Assembly: GCA_963737075.1 (NCBI GenBank)
Contig: CAVTRI010000001.1
Location: 2,046,001 to 2,110,000, forward strand
Length of the DNA: 64,000 nt
From: CAVTRI01 sp963737075
GTDB lineage: Bacteria > Actinomycetota > Acidimicrobiia > Acidimicrobiales > Palsa-688
Direction: 5' to 3'
This document shows positions 15,051 through 24,094 of this stretch, in pieces. The notes beneath the pieces are model-generated. The model made no database searches, was not told where the DNA came from, and saw only the letters and a list, made by a program, of their open reading frames with translations. The first letter of the stretch is position 1, and each line of letters opens with the position of its first letter. Position numbers and translations under genes: made by a program.

Positions 15051-18000
15051 TTAGGAGCAGCCGCTGGTCGCGCCGCACGACGGGCACGCGTGACAGCTAC
15101 CTGCTCGTTGCATCTGCACTCCGCACTGGAAGCAGTAAGGAGCGTCTGACGAAGCCGGGAATGGTCCCTGGTTGCTGGCCAACAACGGCGGATCAGACGG
15201 GTGGCCAAGATCGGCGCTCGAGGCGTTGGGGGTGACCGCCTCGTCAACGCCAGGAAGCGTCAGCTGGGTGCGCTCGGCCGTGGTGAGCACACCGAGCTCC
15301 ACCCGCTCCTCGTAGGGGAGGTAGTCGACCGCCAGACGGCGGAAGATGTAGTCCACCAGCGACTGGGCGAGCCGCAGCTCCGGGTCATCCGTCATCCCGG
15401 CCGGCTCGAAGCGCATATTGGTGTACTTCCGCACGTAGGTGGCCAGCGGCACGCCGTGCTGAAGCCCGAGGCTGACCGCGATGGAGAAGGCGTCCATGAT
15501 CCCGGCCAGGGTCGACCCCTGCTTGGAGACCTTCATGAACACCTCGCCCGGGCGGCCGTCCTCGTACTCGCCGACCGTCACATATCCCTCGCAGTCCGCG
15601 ACCCGGAAGGCGAACGTCGTCGACCGCCGCTTCCTCGGCAGGCGCTCCCGCACAGGCTGCTTCACAACGACGGTGGTCTGCCGCTGGAGAGCCTGCTCCA
15701 GTTCGGCGACCTTCAGTGCCAGCTCGGCGTCATGCGATTCGGCGCTCGATACATCCGGGTCGGCCACGGTCCTTTTTGCCGTCGCCAGCGGTTGCGCCAC
15801 TTTGCAGTTGTCCCGGTAGATGGCGACCGCTTTCAGGCCCAGCTGCCACGCCTCGACGTGCAGCTGCTCAACGTCTTCGACCGTCACGTCCTCCGGCACG
15901 TTGACCGTCTTCGAGATCGAGCCGCTGATAAACGGTTGCACCGCCCCCAGCATCCAGAGGTGCCCGCGGTAGTGGATCGTGTTGTCGCCCATCGAGCAGG
16001 CAAACACCGGGAGGTGTGCCGGGTCGAGATGCGGAGCTCCCAGGATGGACTTGTGCTCATCGATATACGCAACGATCTCGGCAATTTGGCCGTCGCTGTA
16101 GCCGAGCCGCTGAAGGGCACGGGGTACCGTCTGATTGACGATCGACATCGTGCCGCCGCCTACCAGCTTCTTCATTTTGACGAGGCCGAGGTCGGGTTCG
16201 ATGCCGGTGGTGTCACAATCCATCATCAACGCGATGGTGTTGTGGCTCACGAATCCGTTGGCAATGTACGTGACGTTTTCCGGAACCGACAAGTCGAAGG
16301 TGAACTCCTCGCCCCCGAGTGTTGCCTCATCGATACGGTCGTAGAAGAACGAGAGGAGGCGCCCGAGCTCGGGGTCGCTTGTCCGCTCGAACAGCTCACT
16401 CGCGATCCGTCGTGAAACTCGGCCTCGCCTCAACTCGAACAGGAGCACACGCCGAAACCGGCCGTTTTCAGGGACCAGTCGGTCGACCAGCCTTCTGGTC
16501 AGCGGGATCCAGTCCACACGGCCAGACTGCTGGCCTGTGGGTCGGGCTACAGCGTCGTTCTTGCGATGCCCAACAAAGCCGATCTCGTCGAGCCATCGGA
16601 GGTTGTACGAGCTGTTAAGAAGCCGGAGGGAAGCCAACGGTGCCCCTCCCCAAGAGCCACTCCGCTCCGATATTCCCAGCGAGGCAGGGAATCCAAGTGC
16701 CAGAAGCAATGACTGCGCGTCTCGCACCATCTGCACTGACGTGTTCTTGAGCGTCGGATAGCCGGCGCTCGTGTCACCGTCGGCCTCGTACAGTCCTCGA
16801 AGAAATGCCGCGTACACCTCTCGATCGTTGCTGTAAAGGATGGCGTCTGGAATATGCGCCTCGTAGCCCTTGCCCTGATGAGTCATCGAGGGCCGGCGCT
16901 TGGCGAATCCGCACGCTTCCCACCACATCGTCAACCGGACGGAGTCGAAACGGACCTCCGTGTAGCCCCGCTTGCGAGTCACTGCGGCTTCAAGGTTGAA
17001 CAGCTGTTTGCCCAGCGCGACCAGCCGTTCCATCACATCATCGTCGCCCCCGGTCACGCACAACCGGAGTCCGCGACTGTGCAACGATCCGTCACCCATG
17101 AAATAGCCAACGAGTTCCGCTAGCTCAGCGGTCATCTGCCGAGGAGCGATGGCGCAATGCTCGCCGGTCCAGTAGGCGTCCGAAAGCGGCGGCAGCGCCA
17201 CCTCCTGCGGAGCGCCAATGAGCTGGTTGATGGCCGTGGGCACGAGATCGCCGGCCTGAAGATCACCGAAGCGCTTCCATTCCCACGCTCCGGTGGTCAT
17301 ATCGACCACCTTGATCCGATGTTGGGGCGTTCCTTGGATGCGGTACCCATGGCGGGTGGTCACGGTGACAATGGTGTCTAGGCCGTTGACGTAGAACGCG
17401 GTCGCCGCCCTCGGCCCGTCGTCCGTAGCCACCTCGAGGGCGAGGTTCTGCCACCGTGGACCCCCAGGATCGCCAACGGACGCCAAGCGCACCAATCCAC
17501 GCTCGGTGACCACCAGGGAGCCGCCGACCAGGCACCCCGTCGGCGCTATAACGCTCGCTTGTGCATTTCGGACGCCATATTCGTCGGCTACATCGACGGC
17601 GTTATCCCACGCTTCTTGCGCAGCACTCAGCAATTCAGGCGGGACGAGTTCCTCGTCGATATCCGCGGCCGAGTCGCGGTGCATACGAAGCACATTGAGC
17701 ATGGCATCGCGGTTCTCTGTAAAGCCGGCGAAGGGTCCCATGCGAGCCGCCGTGCGAGCCGATGTCGCATATGATTGTCCGGTCATGAGAGCGGTAATCG
17801 CGGCCGCCCACGCACGCCCGGCTTCCGAGTCGTATGGCACCCCCTGGGCCATCAGTAGGGCACCGATGTTGGCGTAGCCGATGCCCAGCTGCCGGAATCG
17901 CCGAGAGTTTTCGGCAATCTTCTCGGTCGGATAATCAGCGTTCCCAACGAGGATTTCTTGCGCGGTGAAGAGCGTCGCGACGGTCGCTTTAAACCCTTCT

Positions 18001-21000
18001 ACATCGAAGGACCCATCGTCATTCAGGAATGGTAGCAGGTTGAGGCTAGCCAGATTGCAGGCGGAGTTGTCGACGTGCATATATTCCGAGCAGTTGCGAA
18101 CCGCAATGCCGTTGACCACATACGAGTGGTTCCTCGGCTCGCTCAAGTTGTACGTGAGCTCGTACCCGTCGTCGACCCGCTCGGCGAGCCGAGCGGTCAC
18201 TGACGTGGAGTAAAAGCCCCGCTTGCGGTCGGCGATCAACGTCCGCAGCCGCTGCGCCTTTGAGGGCAGGCTGAAGCCGATGGCCGAGGCAAACAATGGG
18301 ATCGAAGAGGCAGAGATACGTAGATCGAACATTTGCCGAGCGGCGTACGAAGCCGTCGAACCGTCTTTTCGCGTATAGCGGAAACGCGGGGCGCCTCCCA
18401 CGCGACTCGCGTACATCCTCGATGCGATCCCGAAGGTAGTCAGCAACCGTTGCACATCGATCAGAAGCTCCCGAGACGACGAACCGAGACCGACGTAGCT
18501 CCCCTTCAGATCGTCCCGACGCACGCAGCCGTCAGCATCGAAGAGGCCTCGCAGGAACTCGGCGACGATGTCGCTGGGCGCCTGGAACACGGAGCATGGG
18601 ACCCGTTTCTCCGGACCGCGTACCGCCGACAAGCCGAGAGCCGAGAAAAAGGCCGTCAACTGGCGCCGGCTGAGCCGTTGCTGCACCGTGCCGTTGGCCT
18701 GGTGGCTGGGCTTGGGGGTGACGCCGCCGTTGAGCCACGTCGCCAACTCGCTGTGGGCAGGAAGCACCGCCTCTCTATCCTCGGGCGAACCGTAGATGGC
18801 GCTGATGGTCCCGTTGGCAGCGACGGAGCCGTCTCCGACCAGCCAACCGAGATAGTGCGCGAGCTCGGCGCTCCATTTCTCAGGCAGGCGAACCGCCAGC
18901 TTCCGATCGCCCTTCATGCGATAAGCGGCGGCGTCGGTGGATACGGGGAGCGTGTAGTCGGCACTCAGCGACGGCGACGGCAGGTCAAGCACCTTCACCC
19001 GGTCTGCGGGGGTCAGGTCCTTGGCCTCGACGTACCCCCTGTTGACCGTGAAGATCCGGTGAGCGGGCGTGCAGCGCAGCTCCATCCCGTTGTCGAAGCC
19101 CAAACGGACGATCTCGTTGCGTCCCGTGATCATGAGCGCTTCTGGCGAGGTCAGCTCCATCCGTTCGGCTGGAGCGTCAGGATTGGTGGCGTCGTGGGTC
19201 CACACGGCGAAGGTCTCGCCCCGGTTGGCTCGGTCAAACAGCTCCCGGAACACGATCAGGCCTTTGTCCGTGTGCACCAGCGCGTCTCCAGGGAAGCAAG
19301 GATTGCTTGCATTGATTCGTCCACTGTTGGGCGCCGTATGCCACCGATTAATCGTGGTGTCGAACTGCATACCGGGGTCGGCGCACTCCCAAGCGGCCTT
19401 GGCGATCTGCCGGAACAGGTCCCTAGCCTTCACTGTCTGGAGAACCTCGCCGGTCGTGACCGCTCGCAGGTGCCAGTCAGCGTCATCGAGCACCGCCTGC
19501 ATGAACTCGTCTGTTACCCGCACCGAGTTGTTGGCGTTTTGGTATTGGATCGAATGGCTGTCCTTGCCATCGAGATCCATGTCGAAGCCAGCATCCCTCA
19601 GCGCACGAGCTTTACGCTCCTCGATCGCCTTGCACCAGATAAAATCTTCGATGTCTGGATGGTCGGAATTGAGGATAACCATTTTAGCGGCGCGCCTCGT
19701 CTTTCCGCCGCTCTTGATCGTGCCCGCGGACGCGTCCGCCCCCCGCATGAAACTGACGGGGCCTGACGCAGTGCCACCGCCCCGCAGTCCCTCCTTGGAG
19801 GACCGGATGCGCGACAGGTTGATCCCCGCCCCAGAACCGCCCTTAAAGATAATGCCCTCCTCTTTGTACCAGTCGAGGATAGAACTCATCGAGTCCTCGA
19901 CGGCGAGGATGAAACAATTGTGCACTCGAAGATTCTCGCTCAGGTACTCGCCGCTTTCAGTCTGGATGTCGAAGACTTCCATCTCGCCGAGGGGCTCGAT
20001 CTGCTTGATTTCAAGAGCCTTAACGTCGTTGTGACCACGACCAGATAACACCAGGCTCTCATCCAATTTGGCGGCTTTTCTCGGATCGATGAAGCCGATC
20101 TCATCAGCGAATCGGCTGCGATCACCTACATTCTGAATAACGAGAGACCAGCAACCGTTTCGATTCGGCCGAGCGTCCCCCTTGACACGGACTCGTGCAA
20201 AGATACCGAAGCGTCCGAGTAGAGCTTGTACGCCACGCACCAATCTCTCTGAAATCATGTCCATACCGACAACTGCGCTTCTCTCCCTCAGGGAAACATA
20301 TCCCTCCGCCTGAAAGAGGCTGCGGAGGTAGCAGCGGACAACAGGAAGCGGAGCGTGGAAGAGATTGGGTGGTACGGCCATTTCGACGCCGCGTGCTCGA
20401 AGACCCCAACGCTCCACGAAGCTCGTCAATGCTGCTCCGTATAGCCGCGTGCGTCGGCAATCCAGTGTCGGATCGAGGACGGGTACGGAACGCTCATGCC
20501 GGTGTACGTCCGGAAAGAGCCGATCGATCGCTCGGATCACCCATTCAAGCTCCGCGGGGGTCACGGTTATGGCCTCAATAGTCAATGAACGATTCGTTCC
20601 CTGGTACTGGCCAACGAACCCGTCCGATTGCAACCATCCAGCAAGGGCAGCTTCGGACAACTCGGCCGTGGTGATCTCGCCTCCACCCCATGTCTCCGTC
20701 CGGTGCCAAGAAAGCCGATCGCCGGGACGCAGCGTCGCAGCGGACACGAACGCGCCGGTGCCTTGGCCAGAGACGCGCCACACAAGATGGTCATTTGTAA
20801 CGTCCAGCACGATCCCCGCCTTCGTGTGGATGCGCAGGACATTCTTCCGACCGTTGGCCTTAACCGCCACGATCTGTGTGACGCCACGTGCGTCGTACAC
20901 CTTCGTGCCGACAGCGTCGCTCTCGACTAGGCGTCCGATCGGGATAAGTCCATCCGTCGTGCTCACGAGTGAGTGGTAGGGCTGACACGCGGATCCCTGG

Positions 21001-21428
21001 GCTGGCACCCCCTTGACTCCGATGTTGAACCACACGGGAGAGTTGAAGGCTGCCTTCTGATGGATGATGGCGTACTTCAGCTCGTCCCTGAAAGCATCCG
21101 CTTCCTCGTCGTCGACGAAGTAACCGTCTTTGCGTCCCCATCCCGTAATCGTGTCGACCACCCGGTCGACCACCTGCTTGAGCGACCACTCACGCTCAGC
21201 GGTTCCGAGCGTGCCCCGGAAGTACTTCTGAGCGAGGATGTTGGTGGCGTTGAGGCTCCACCCGGCCGGCACCTCGACACCGAGCTGTTCGAACGCCACC
21301 GCCCCGGTGGCGTAGTTGGTGATGCGTGCGTCCCGACGCTCCCACACGACAGTGTCATAGGGGTCCTGACCGGCCACCGTGAAGTGACGACGGATGCCGA
21401 TCCCGATGCGCTGCGGGGCGATAGCCAT
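15051..21428 (-). CDS. nrdJ: Class II (adenosylcobalamin-dependent) ribonucleoside-diphosphate reductase with three inteins
   Basis: 2125 codons; removing three inteins leaves a 934-residue NrdJ of normal size. It reduces ribonucleotides to deoxyribonucleotides using a B12-generated thiyl radical. Extein landmarks are CFILAVEDSM (first redox Cys), NPCSEY (thiyl-radical Cys), NSACNLASLN (second redox Cys), the PTGTIALMMDCDTTGIEPD loop, and the C-terminal zinc ribbon CFQCG...CPSCG. Inteins begin at Cys148, Cys711 and Cys1299. The ATG at 21428 is chosen because GAGAGAGG lies upstream and the N-terminus then fits the family; an in-frame ATG at 21515 adds 29 unlikely residues. The gene stands alone; no nrdR is seen in the window. 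Confidence 0.95.
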   Translation of the reverse strand: MAIAPQRIGIGIRRHFTVAGQDPYDTVVWERRDARITNYATGAVAFEQLGVEVPAGWSLNATNILAQKYFRGTLGTAEREWSLKQVVDRVVDTITGWGRKDGYFVDDEEADAFRDELKYAIIHQKAAFNSPVWFNIGVKGVPAQGSACQPYHSLVSTTDGLIPIGRLVESDAVGTKVYDARGVTQIVAVKANGRKNVLRIHTKAGIVLDVTNDHLVWRVSGQGTGAFVSAATLRPGDRLSWHRTETWGGGEITTAELSEAALAGWLQSDGFVGQYQGTNRSLTIEAITVTPAELEWVIRAIDRLFPDVHRHERSVPVLDPTLDCRRTRLYGAALTSFVERWGLRARGVEMAVPPNLFHAPLPVVRCYLRSLFQAEGYVSLRERSAVVGMDMISERLVRGVQALLGRFGIFARVRVKGDARPNRNGCWSLVIQNVGDRSRFADEIGFIDPRKAAKLDESLVLSGRGHNDVKALEIKQIEPLGEMEVFDIQTESGEYLSENLRVHNCFILAVEDSMSSILDWYKEEGIIFKGGSGAGINLSRIRSSKEGLRGGGTASGPVSFMRGADASAGTIKSGGKTRRAAKMVILNSDHPDIEDFIWCKAIEERKARALRDAGFDMDLDGKDSHSIQYQNANNSVRVTDEFMQAVLDDADWHLRAVTTGEVLQTVKARDLFRQIAKAAWECADPGMQFDTTINRWHTAPNSGRINASNPCFPGDALVHTDKGLIVFRELFDRANRGETFAVWTHDATNPDAPAERMELTSPEALMITGRNEIVRLGFDNGMELRCTPAHRIFTVNRGYVEAKDLTPADRVKVLDLPSPSLSADYTLPVSTDAAAYRMKGDRKLAVRLPEKWSAELAHYLGWLVGDGSVAANGTISAIYGSPEDREAVLPAHSELATWLNGGVTPKPSHQANGTVQQRLSRRQLTAFFSALGLSAVRGPEKRVPCSVFQAPSDIVAEFLRGLFDADGCVRRDDLKGSYVGLGSSSRELLIDVQRLLTTFGIASRMYASRVGGAPRFRYTRKDGSTASYAARQMFDLRISASSIPLFASAIGFSLPSKAQRLRTLIADRKRGFYSTSVTARLAERVDDGYELTYNLSEPRNHSYVVNGIAVRNCSEYMHVDNSACNLASLNLLPFLNDDGSFDVEGFKATVATLFTAQEILVGNADYPTEKIAENSRRFRQLGIGYANIGALLMAQGVPYDSEAGRAWAAAITALMTGQSYATSARTAARMGPFAGFTENRDAMLNVLRMHRDSAADIDEELVPPELLSAAQEAWDNAVDVADEYGVRNAQASVIAPTGCLVGGSLVVTERGLVRLASVGDPGGPRWQNLALEVATDDGPRAATAFYVNGLDTIVTVTTRHGYRIQGTPQHRIKVVDMTTGAWEWKRFGDLQAGDLVPTAINQLIGAPQEVALPPLSDAYWTGEHCAIAPRQMTAELAELVGYFMGDGSLHSRGLRLCVTGGDDDVMERLVALGKQLFNLEAAVTRKRGYTEVRFDSVRLTMWWEACGFAKRRPSMTHQGKGYEAHIPDAILYSNDREVYAAFLRGLYEADGDTSAGYPTLKNTSVQMVRDAQSLLLALGFPASLGISERSGSWGGAPLASLRLLNSSYNLRWLDEIGFVGHRKNDAVARPTGQQSGRVDWIPLTRRLVDRLVPENGRFRRVLLFELRRGRVSRRIASELFERTSDPELGRLLSFFYDRIDEATLGGEEFTFDLSVPENVTYIANGFVSHNTIALMMDCDTTGIEPDLGLVKMKKLVGGGTMSIVNQTVPRALQRLGYSDGQIAEIVAYIDEHKSILGAPHLDPAHLPVFACSMGDNTIHYRGHLWMLGAVQPFISGSISKTVNVPEDVTVEDVEQLHVEAWQLGLKAVAIYRDNCKVAQPLATAKRTVADPDVSSAESHDAELALKVAELEQALQRQTTVVVKQPVRERLPRKRRSTTFAFRVADCEGYVTVGEYEDGRPGEVFMKVSKQGSTLAGIMDAFSIAVSLGLQHGVPLATYVRKYTNMRFEPAGMTDDPELRLAQSLVDYIFRRLAVDYLPYEERVELGVLTTAERTQLTLPGVDEAVTPNASSADLGHPSDPPLLASNQGPFPASSDAPYCFQCGVQMQRAGSCHACPSCGATSGCS
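16239..17534 (-). mobile_element. NrdJ intein 3 (432 aa, LAGLIDADG endonuclease)
   Basis: It starts CLVGGSLVVTERG after APTG and ends GFVSHN before TIALMMD, so the +1 nucleophile is Thr. It has block B (GTPQHRIKVVD), dodecapeptides LVGYFMGDGSL and LRGLYEADGD, and block F (FTFDLSVPENVTYIANG). The insertion splits the PTGT loop that binds nucleotide phosphate in ribonucleotide reductases. Confidence 0.93.
18093..19298 (-). mobile_element. NrdJ intein 2 (402 aa, LAGLIDADG endonuclease, penultimate Arg)
   Basis: It starts CFPGDALVHTDKG after NASNP and ends GIAVRN before CSEYMHVDN. It has block B (CTPAHRIFTVN), dodecapeptides LGWLVGDGSV and LRGLFDADGCV, and block F (YELTYNLSEPRNHSYVVNG). The +1 residue is the catalytic thiyl-radical Cys. 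The penultimate position is Arg (codon CGC) rather than the usual His (CAC), one base away, which may slow Asn cyclisation unless compensated. Confidence 0.92.
19917..20987 (-). mobile_element. NrdJ intein 1 (357 aa, LAGLIDADG endonuclease)
   Basis: It starts at Cys148 in QGSA/C and ends RVHN before the extein Cys of CFILAVED. It carries block A (CQPYHSLVSTTDG), block B with TNDHLVW, two dodecapeptide motifs (LAGWLQSDGFVG and LRSLFQAEGYVS), block F EVFDIQTESGEYLS and terminal His-Asn. The insertion point is immediately before the conserved redox-active cysteine of the reductase, which serves as the +1 splicing nucleophile. Confidence 0.93.
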
Positions 21429-21870
21429 GCGTCTGGTTCCTCTCTCCCGAATCCCGGCCCGGCGTGCGTACCACAACCGGTTGTGGTCGGTGGCCGCCAT
21501 GAAGGATCCGGCCACAAGATGCGGACTAAATTACAGCACCGTAGTTCCTTCCGTGTCAACGCTTGTGCTGCGACAAAACCGCTGGTCACGACGTGCTCGC
21601 GAAGGTTTGCAGCCCGGGCCCAATCGGCCCGGCGCCATGACGGTAGGGGCTGCCTCCTGTGGACCGGTAGACGGTGATTCCTGTGGATGGCTAGGGGATG
21701 CCGTCCGGCGGCAGGTCGGCAACGCCCGGTGGAAGAGCCCGACCCGATAGGTTGGCGCGGCCGCGGAAGCTGCCCCTTCCGGCGGTGCGTCGGCGCTGGC
21801 CTTTCGTCCCCCCTTCGATGGAGGGCAGGCGCCGGGGGCCCTCGAGCCGTCCGGGCTCTAACATCACGCC
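21429..21870. other. Intergenic region between divergent nrdJ and TIGR03085-type gene
   Basis: 442 bases without a supported gene. It holds the nrdJ ribosome site, an 18-bp perfect palindrome (21470-21487), a relatively AT-rich stretch around 21525-21545, and TAACAT (21859-21864) 6 bases before the plus-strand gene. I looked for cobalamin-riboswitch elements and did not find a convincing set. Open frames here are antisense or out-of-frame shadows of the flanking genes. Confidence 0.5.
21470..21487. promoter_or_regulatory. 18-bp perfect palindrome upstream of nrdJ (candidate operator)
   Basis: ACCACAACCGGTTGTGGT is its own reverse complement and lies 42 bases upstream of the nrdJ ATG, a typical operator position. 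It does not match the NrdR or LexA consensus I know. The regulator is unknown. Confidence 0.45.
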
Positions 21871-22491
21871 ATGGCCCACCACGCTCAGGACGAGCGCCAC
21901 GCCCTCGCAGACCTCTTCCTGGACGTCGGCCCCGAGGCCCCGACGTGCTGCGAAGGCTGGACCGCTGCCGATTTGGCGGCCCACCTCGTCGTACGCGACC
22001 GGAGGCCCGACGCCGCAGCCGGCCTGGTCATCCCGGCCGCGAGGGGCTACACCGCGCGGGTGCAGCAGAGCATCCGCGATGGTCATGCCTGGCCCGAGCT
22101 CGTGGAGATGGTTCGCTCTGGTCCACCGCTGCCCTTGCGGCCGCTCGACGAATCGATCAACACGGTCGAATACTTCGTGCACCACGAGGACGTGCGCCGC
22201 GCCCAGGCCGGGTGGATGCCAAGGACGTTGGGCCGCGACCTGGAAGAGGCGCTGTGGAACCGGCTGCGGCGGATGGCGCGGTTCATGATGTCGAAAGCCC
22301 CGACGGGCGTGGTCCTCGACGCCGCTGGCTTCGGACAGGCCCGGCGGTCCGGTCCGAGCGAGGTGACCGTGTCCGGCCTGCCCGGCGAGCTCGTGCTGTT
22401 CGCCACCGGCAGGGGCAGGGTGGCGAAGATCGACATGAGCGGCGACGACATGTCGATCGAGCGGCTCCGCCACGCCAAGCTCGGGTTCTGA
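21871..22491 (+). CDS. TIGR03085-type DinB-like metal-binding protein (maleylpyruvate isomerase N-terminal domain)
   Basis: 206 residues. The N-terminus (LADLFLDVGPEAPTCCEGWTAADLAAHLVVRDRRPDAAAG) and the internal NTVEYFVHHEDVRRAQ supply the His ligands of the four-helix DinB/mycothiol-dependent maleylpyruvate isomerase fold. Family members are thought to use mycothiol or bind a divalent metal; the substrate is unknown. The ATG follows TAACAT by 6 bases, so transcription is probably leaderless. The next gene begins 19 bases downstream. Confidence 0.82.
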   Translation: MAHHAQDERHALADLFLDVGPEAPTCCEGWTAADLAAHLVVRDRRPDAAAGLVIPAARGYTARVQQSIRDGHAWPELVEMVRSGPPLPLRPLDESINTVEYFVHHEDVRRAQAGWMPRTLGRDLEEALWNRLRRMARFMMSKAPTGVVLDAAGFGQARRSGPSEVTVSGLPGELVLFATGRGRVAKIDMSGDDMSIERLRHAKLGF

Positions 22492-22510
22492 CGACGGACC
22501 ATAGCGGGCG

Positions 22511-24079
22511 ATGGCCGGCCGGGCGCTCCCGCGCCGAGCCTTTCTGCGCTGGACCACCGGCGCGGCGGTCGGCGCCGCACTGAGCGGCTGCTCGAGCCAT
22601 CACGGCCGGGCGGCGCCTACGACCACGAGCCGGGTGACCTCAGGGCCGCCGTCGAGCGCCGGTCCGCCGCCGTGGCAGGAGCTTCAGGCCAGCCTGGCCG
22701 GGCGGCTCGTGCGTCCGGACGACGCCACGTACCTATCAGGCATTCAGCTCTACGACTCCCGCTACGACGGTGTCCGCCCGGCCGGGCTCGCGTACTGCGC
22801 GAACCCAACCGACGTCCAACGCTGCGTAGGGTTCGCACGGGACCACGGCATCCCCGTAGCCATGCGAAGCGGAGGCCACAGCTACGGCGGGTATTCGGTC
22901 GGGCCGGGTCTCGTCGTCGACGTCACGTCGATGCATCAGGTCGTCACGAGCAACGGCCAGGCGACAATCGGCGCCGGCGCTCGCCTCATCGACGCCTACA
23001 CCATCCTCAACGGGCAGGGTGTGTCGATCCCGGGCGGTTCCTGCCCGACGGTGGGTATCGCGGGGCTGGCGCTCGGCGGCGGGGAAGGCGTGGTGAGCCG
23101 GGCTCACGGACTGACCTGCGATGCCCTCGTCGGCGTTCAGATGGTGACCGCCGACGGCCGCCTGGTGAGTGCCGACGAAACCACCAACAGCGACCTGTTG
23201 TGGGCCTGTCGGGGCGGGGGCGGCGGCAACTTCGGGATCGTCACGTCGTTCACGTTCGCGACGTTCCCGACCTCGGATGTCACGCTCACGTTCCTGTCCT
23301 GGCCGTGGCAGGCGGCTGGCAGCGTGCTCGCGGCGTGGATGCCGTGGGCGGCGGCCGCTCCGGATCCGGTGTGGTCCAACTGCGTGTTTCAAACGGATCC
23401 CAGCCGGCCCGCGCCCCAGGCCTCGGTGGGCGTTGTCTGGCTGGGCGCCAGCGGGGCCGCTGCCCTGGTCGACGCGCTCGTGCGTGACATCGGTTCGGCG
23501 CCGGCCAGCCGGAGCAGCGAGACGGTCGCCTTTTCCCATGCCATGTATGTGGAAGCAGGATGCGCGGAACTTTCGGAAGCCGAGTGCCACCTGCCTTCGG
23601 AGGCGGTCGGCGGTGTGCTCACCCGCCAGCCCAGCCTGGCGAAATCCGATTACTTCAACCTGCCGCTGTCCGGCGATGCCGTGCAGGCGATCGTGTCCGG
23701 TATCGACGCCCGTCGGCAACAGGGCGGCCGAGGGACCGTCGGCTTCGACGCATACGGCGGAGTCGTCAACCGGGTGGCGCCGGACGCCACGGCGTTCGCG
23801 CATCGCGGCGCGGCGGCGTCGGCGCAGTACGGGGTGCCGTTCACGCCCGCAGACAGCGCGGTGACCCTGGCGCAGGGCCAGGTGTGGCTAGACCAGTGGT
23901 ACGCGAGCCTTCGTCCGTACGCCAACGGACAGGCGTACCAGAACTACATCGACCCCCGCCTCGACAACTGGGCGCAGGCGTATTACGGCGCCAACCTGCC
24001 CCGGCTCCAACAGGTGAAGCGCTCGTGGGATCCCGACGACGTGTGGCGCTTCGCCCAGAGCATCCCGCTGCCCGCGTAG
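22511..24079 (+). CDS. Exported FAD-dependent oxidase, BBE-like with bicovalent flavin
   Basis: 522 residues. The N-terminus RRAFLRWTTGAAVGAALSGCSS combines a twin-arginine motif with a lipobox Cys, so it is probably a Tat-exported lipoprotein. The FAD-binding domain includes MRSGGHSYGGYS (His for 8-alpha-histidyl FAD) and GGSCPTVGIAGLALGGGEG (Cys for 6-S-cysteinyl FAD), the bicovalent arrangement of berberine-bridge and oligosaccharide oxidases. The BBE C-terminal motif YQNYIDPRLDNWAQAYYG is present. Such enzymes oxidise sugars, alcohols or alkaloid-like substrates with oxygen; the substrate here is not predictable. The spacing suggests cotranscription with the preceding gene. Confidence 0.88.
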   Translation: MAGRALPRRAFLRWTTGAAVGAALSGCSSHHGRAAPTTTSRVTSGPPSSAGPPPWQELQASLAGRLVRPDDATYLSGIQLYDSRYDGVRPAGLAYCANPTDVQRCVGFARDHGIPVAMRSGGHSYGGYSVGPGLVVDVTSMHQVVTSNGQATIGAGARLIDAYTILNGQGVSIPGGSCPTVGIAGLALGGGEGVVSRAHGLTCDALVGVQMVTADGRLVSADETTNSDLLWACRGGGGGNFGIVTSFTFATFPTSDVTLTFLSWPWQAAGSVLAAWMPWAAAAPDPVWSNCVFQTDPSRPAPQASVGVVWLGASGAAALVDALVRDIGSAPASRSSETVAFSHAMYVEAGCAELSEAECHLPSEAVGGVLTRQPSLAKSDYFNLPLSGDAVQAIVSGIDARRQQGGRGTVGFDAYGGVVNRVAPDATAFAHRGAAASAQYGVPFTPADSAVTLAQGQVWLDQWYASLRPYANGQAYQNYIDPRLDNWAQAYYGANLPRLQQVKRSWDPDDVWRFAQSIPLPA

Positions 24080-24094
24080 CGGGCCGCGGGCCCG

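Noticed and set aside
21429..21870. Cobalamin riboswitch before the B12-dependent reductase
   Set aside because: I could not find the conserved B12-box and core stem elements together; NrdJ itself is not usually B12-repressed.
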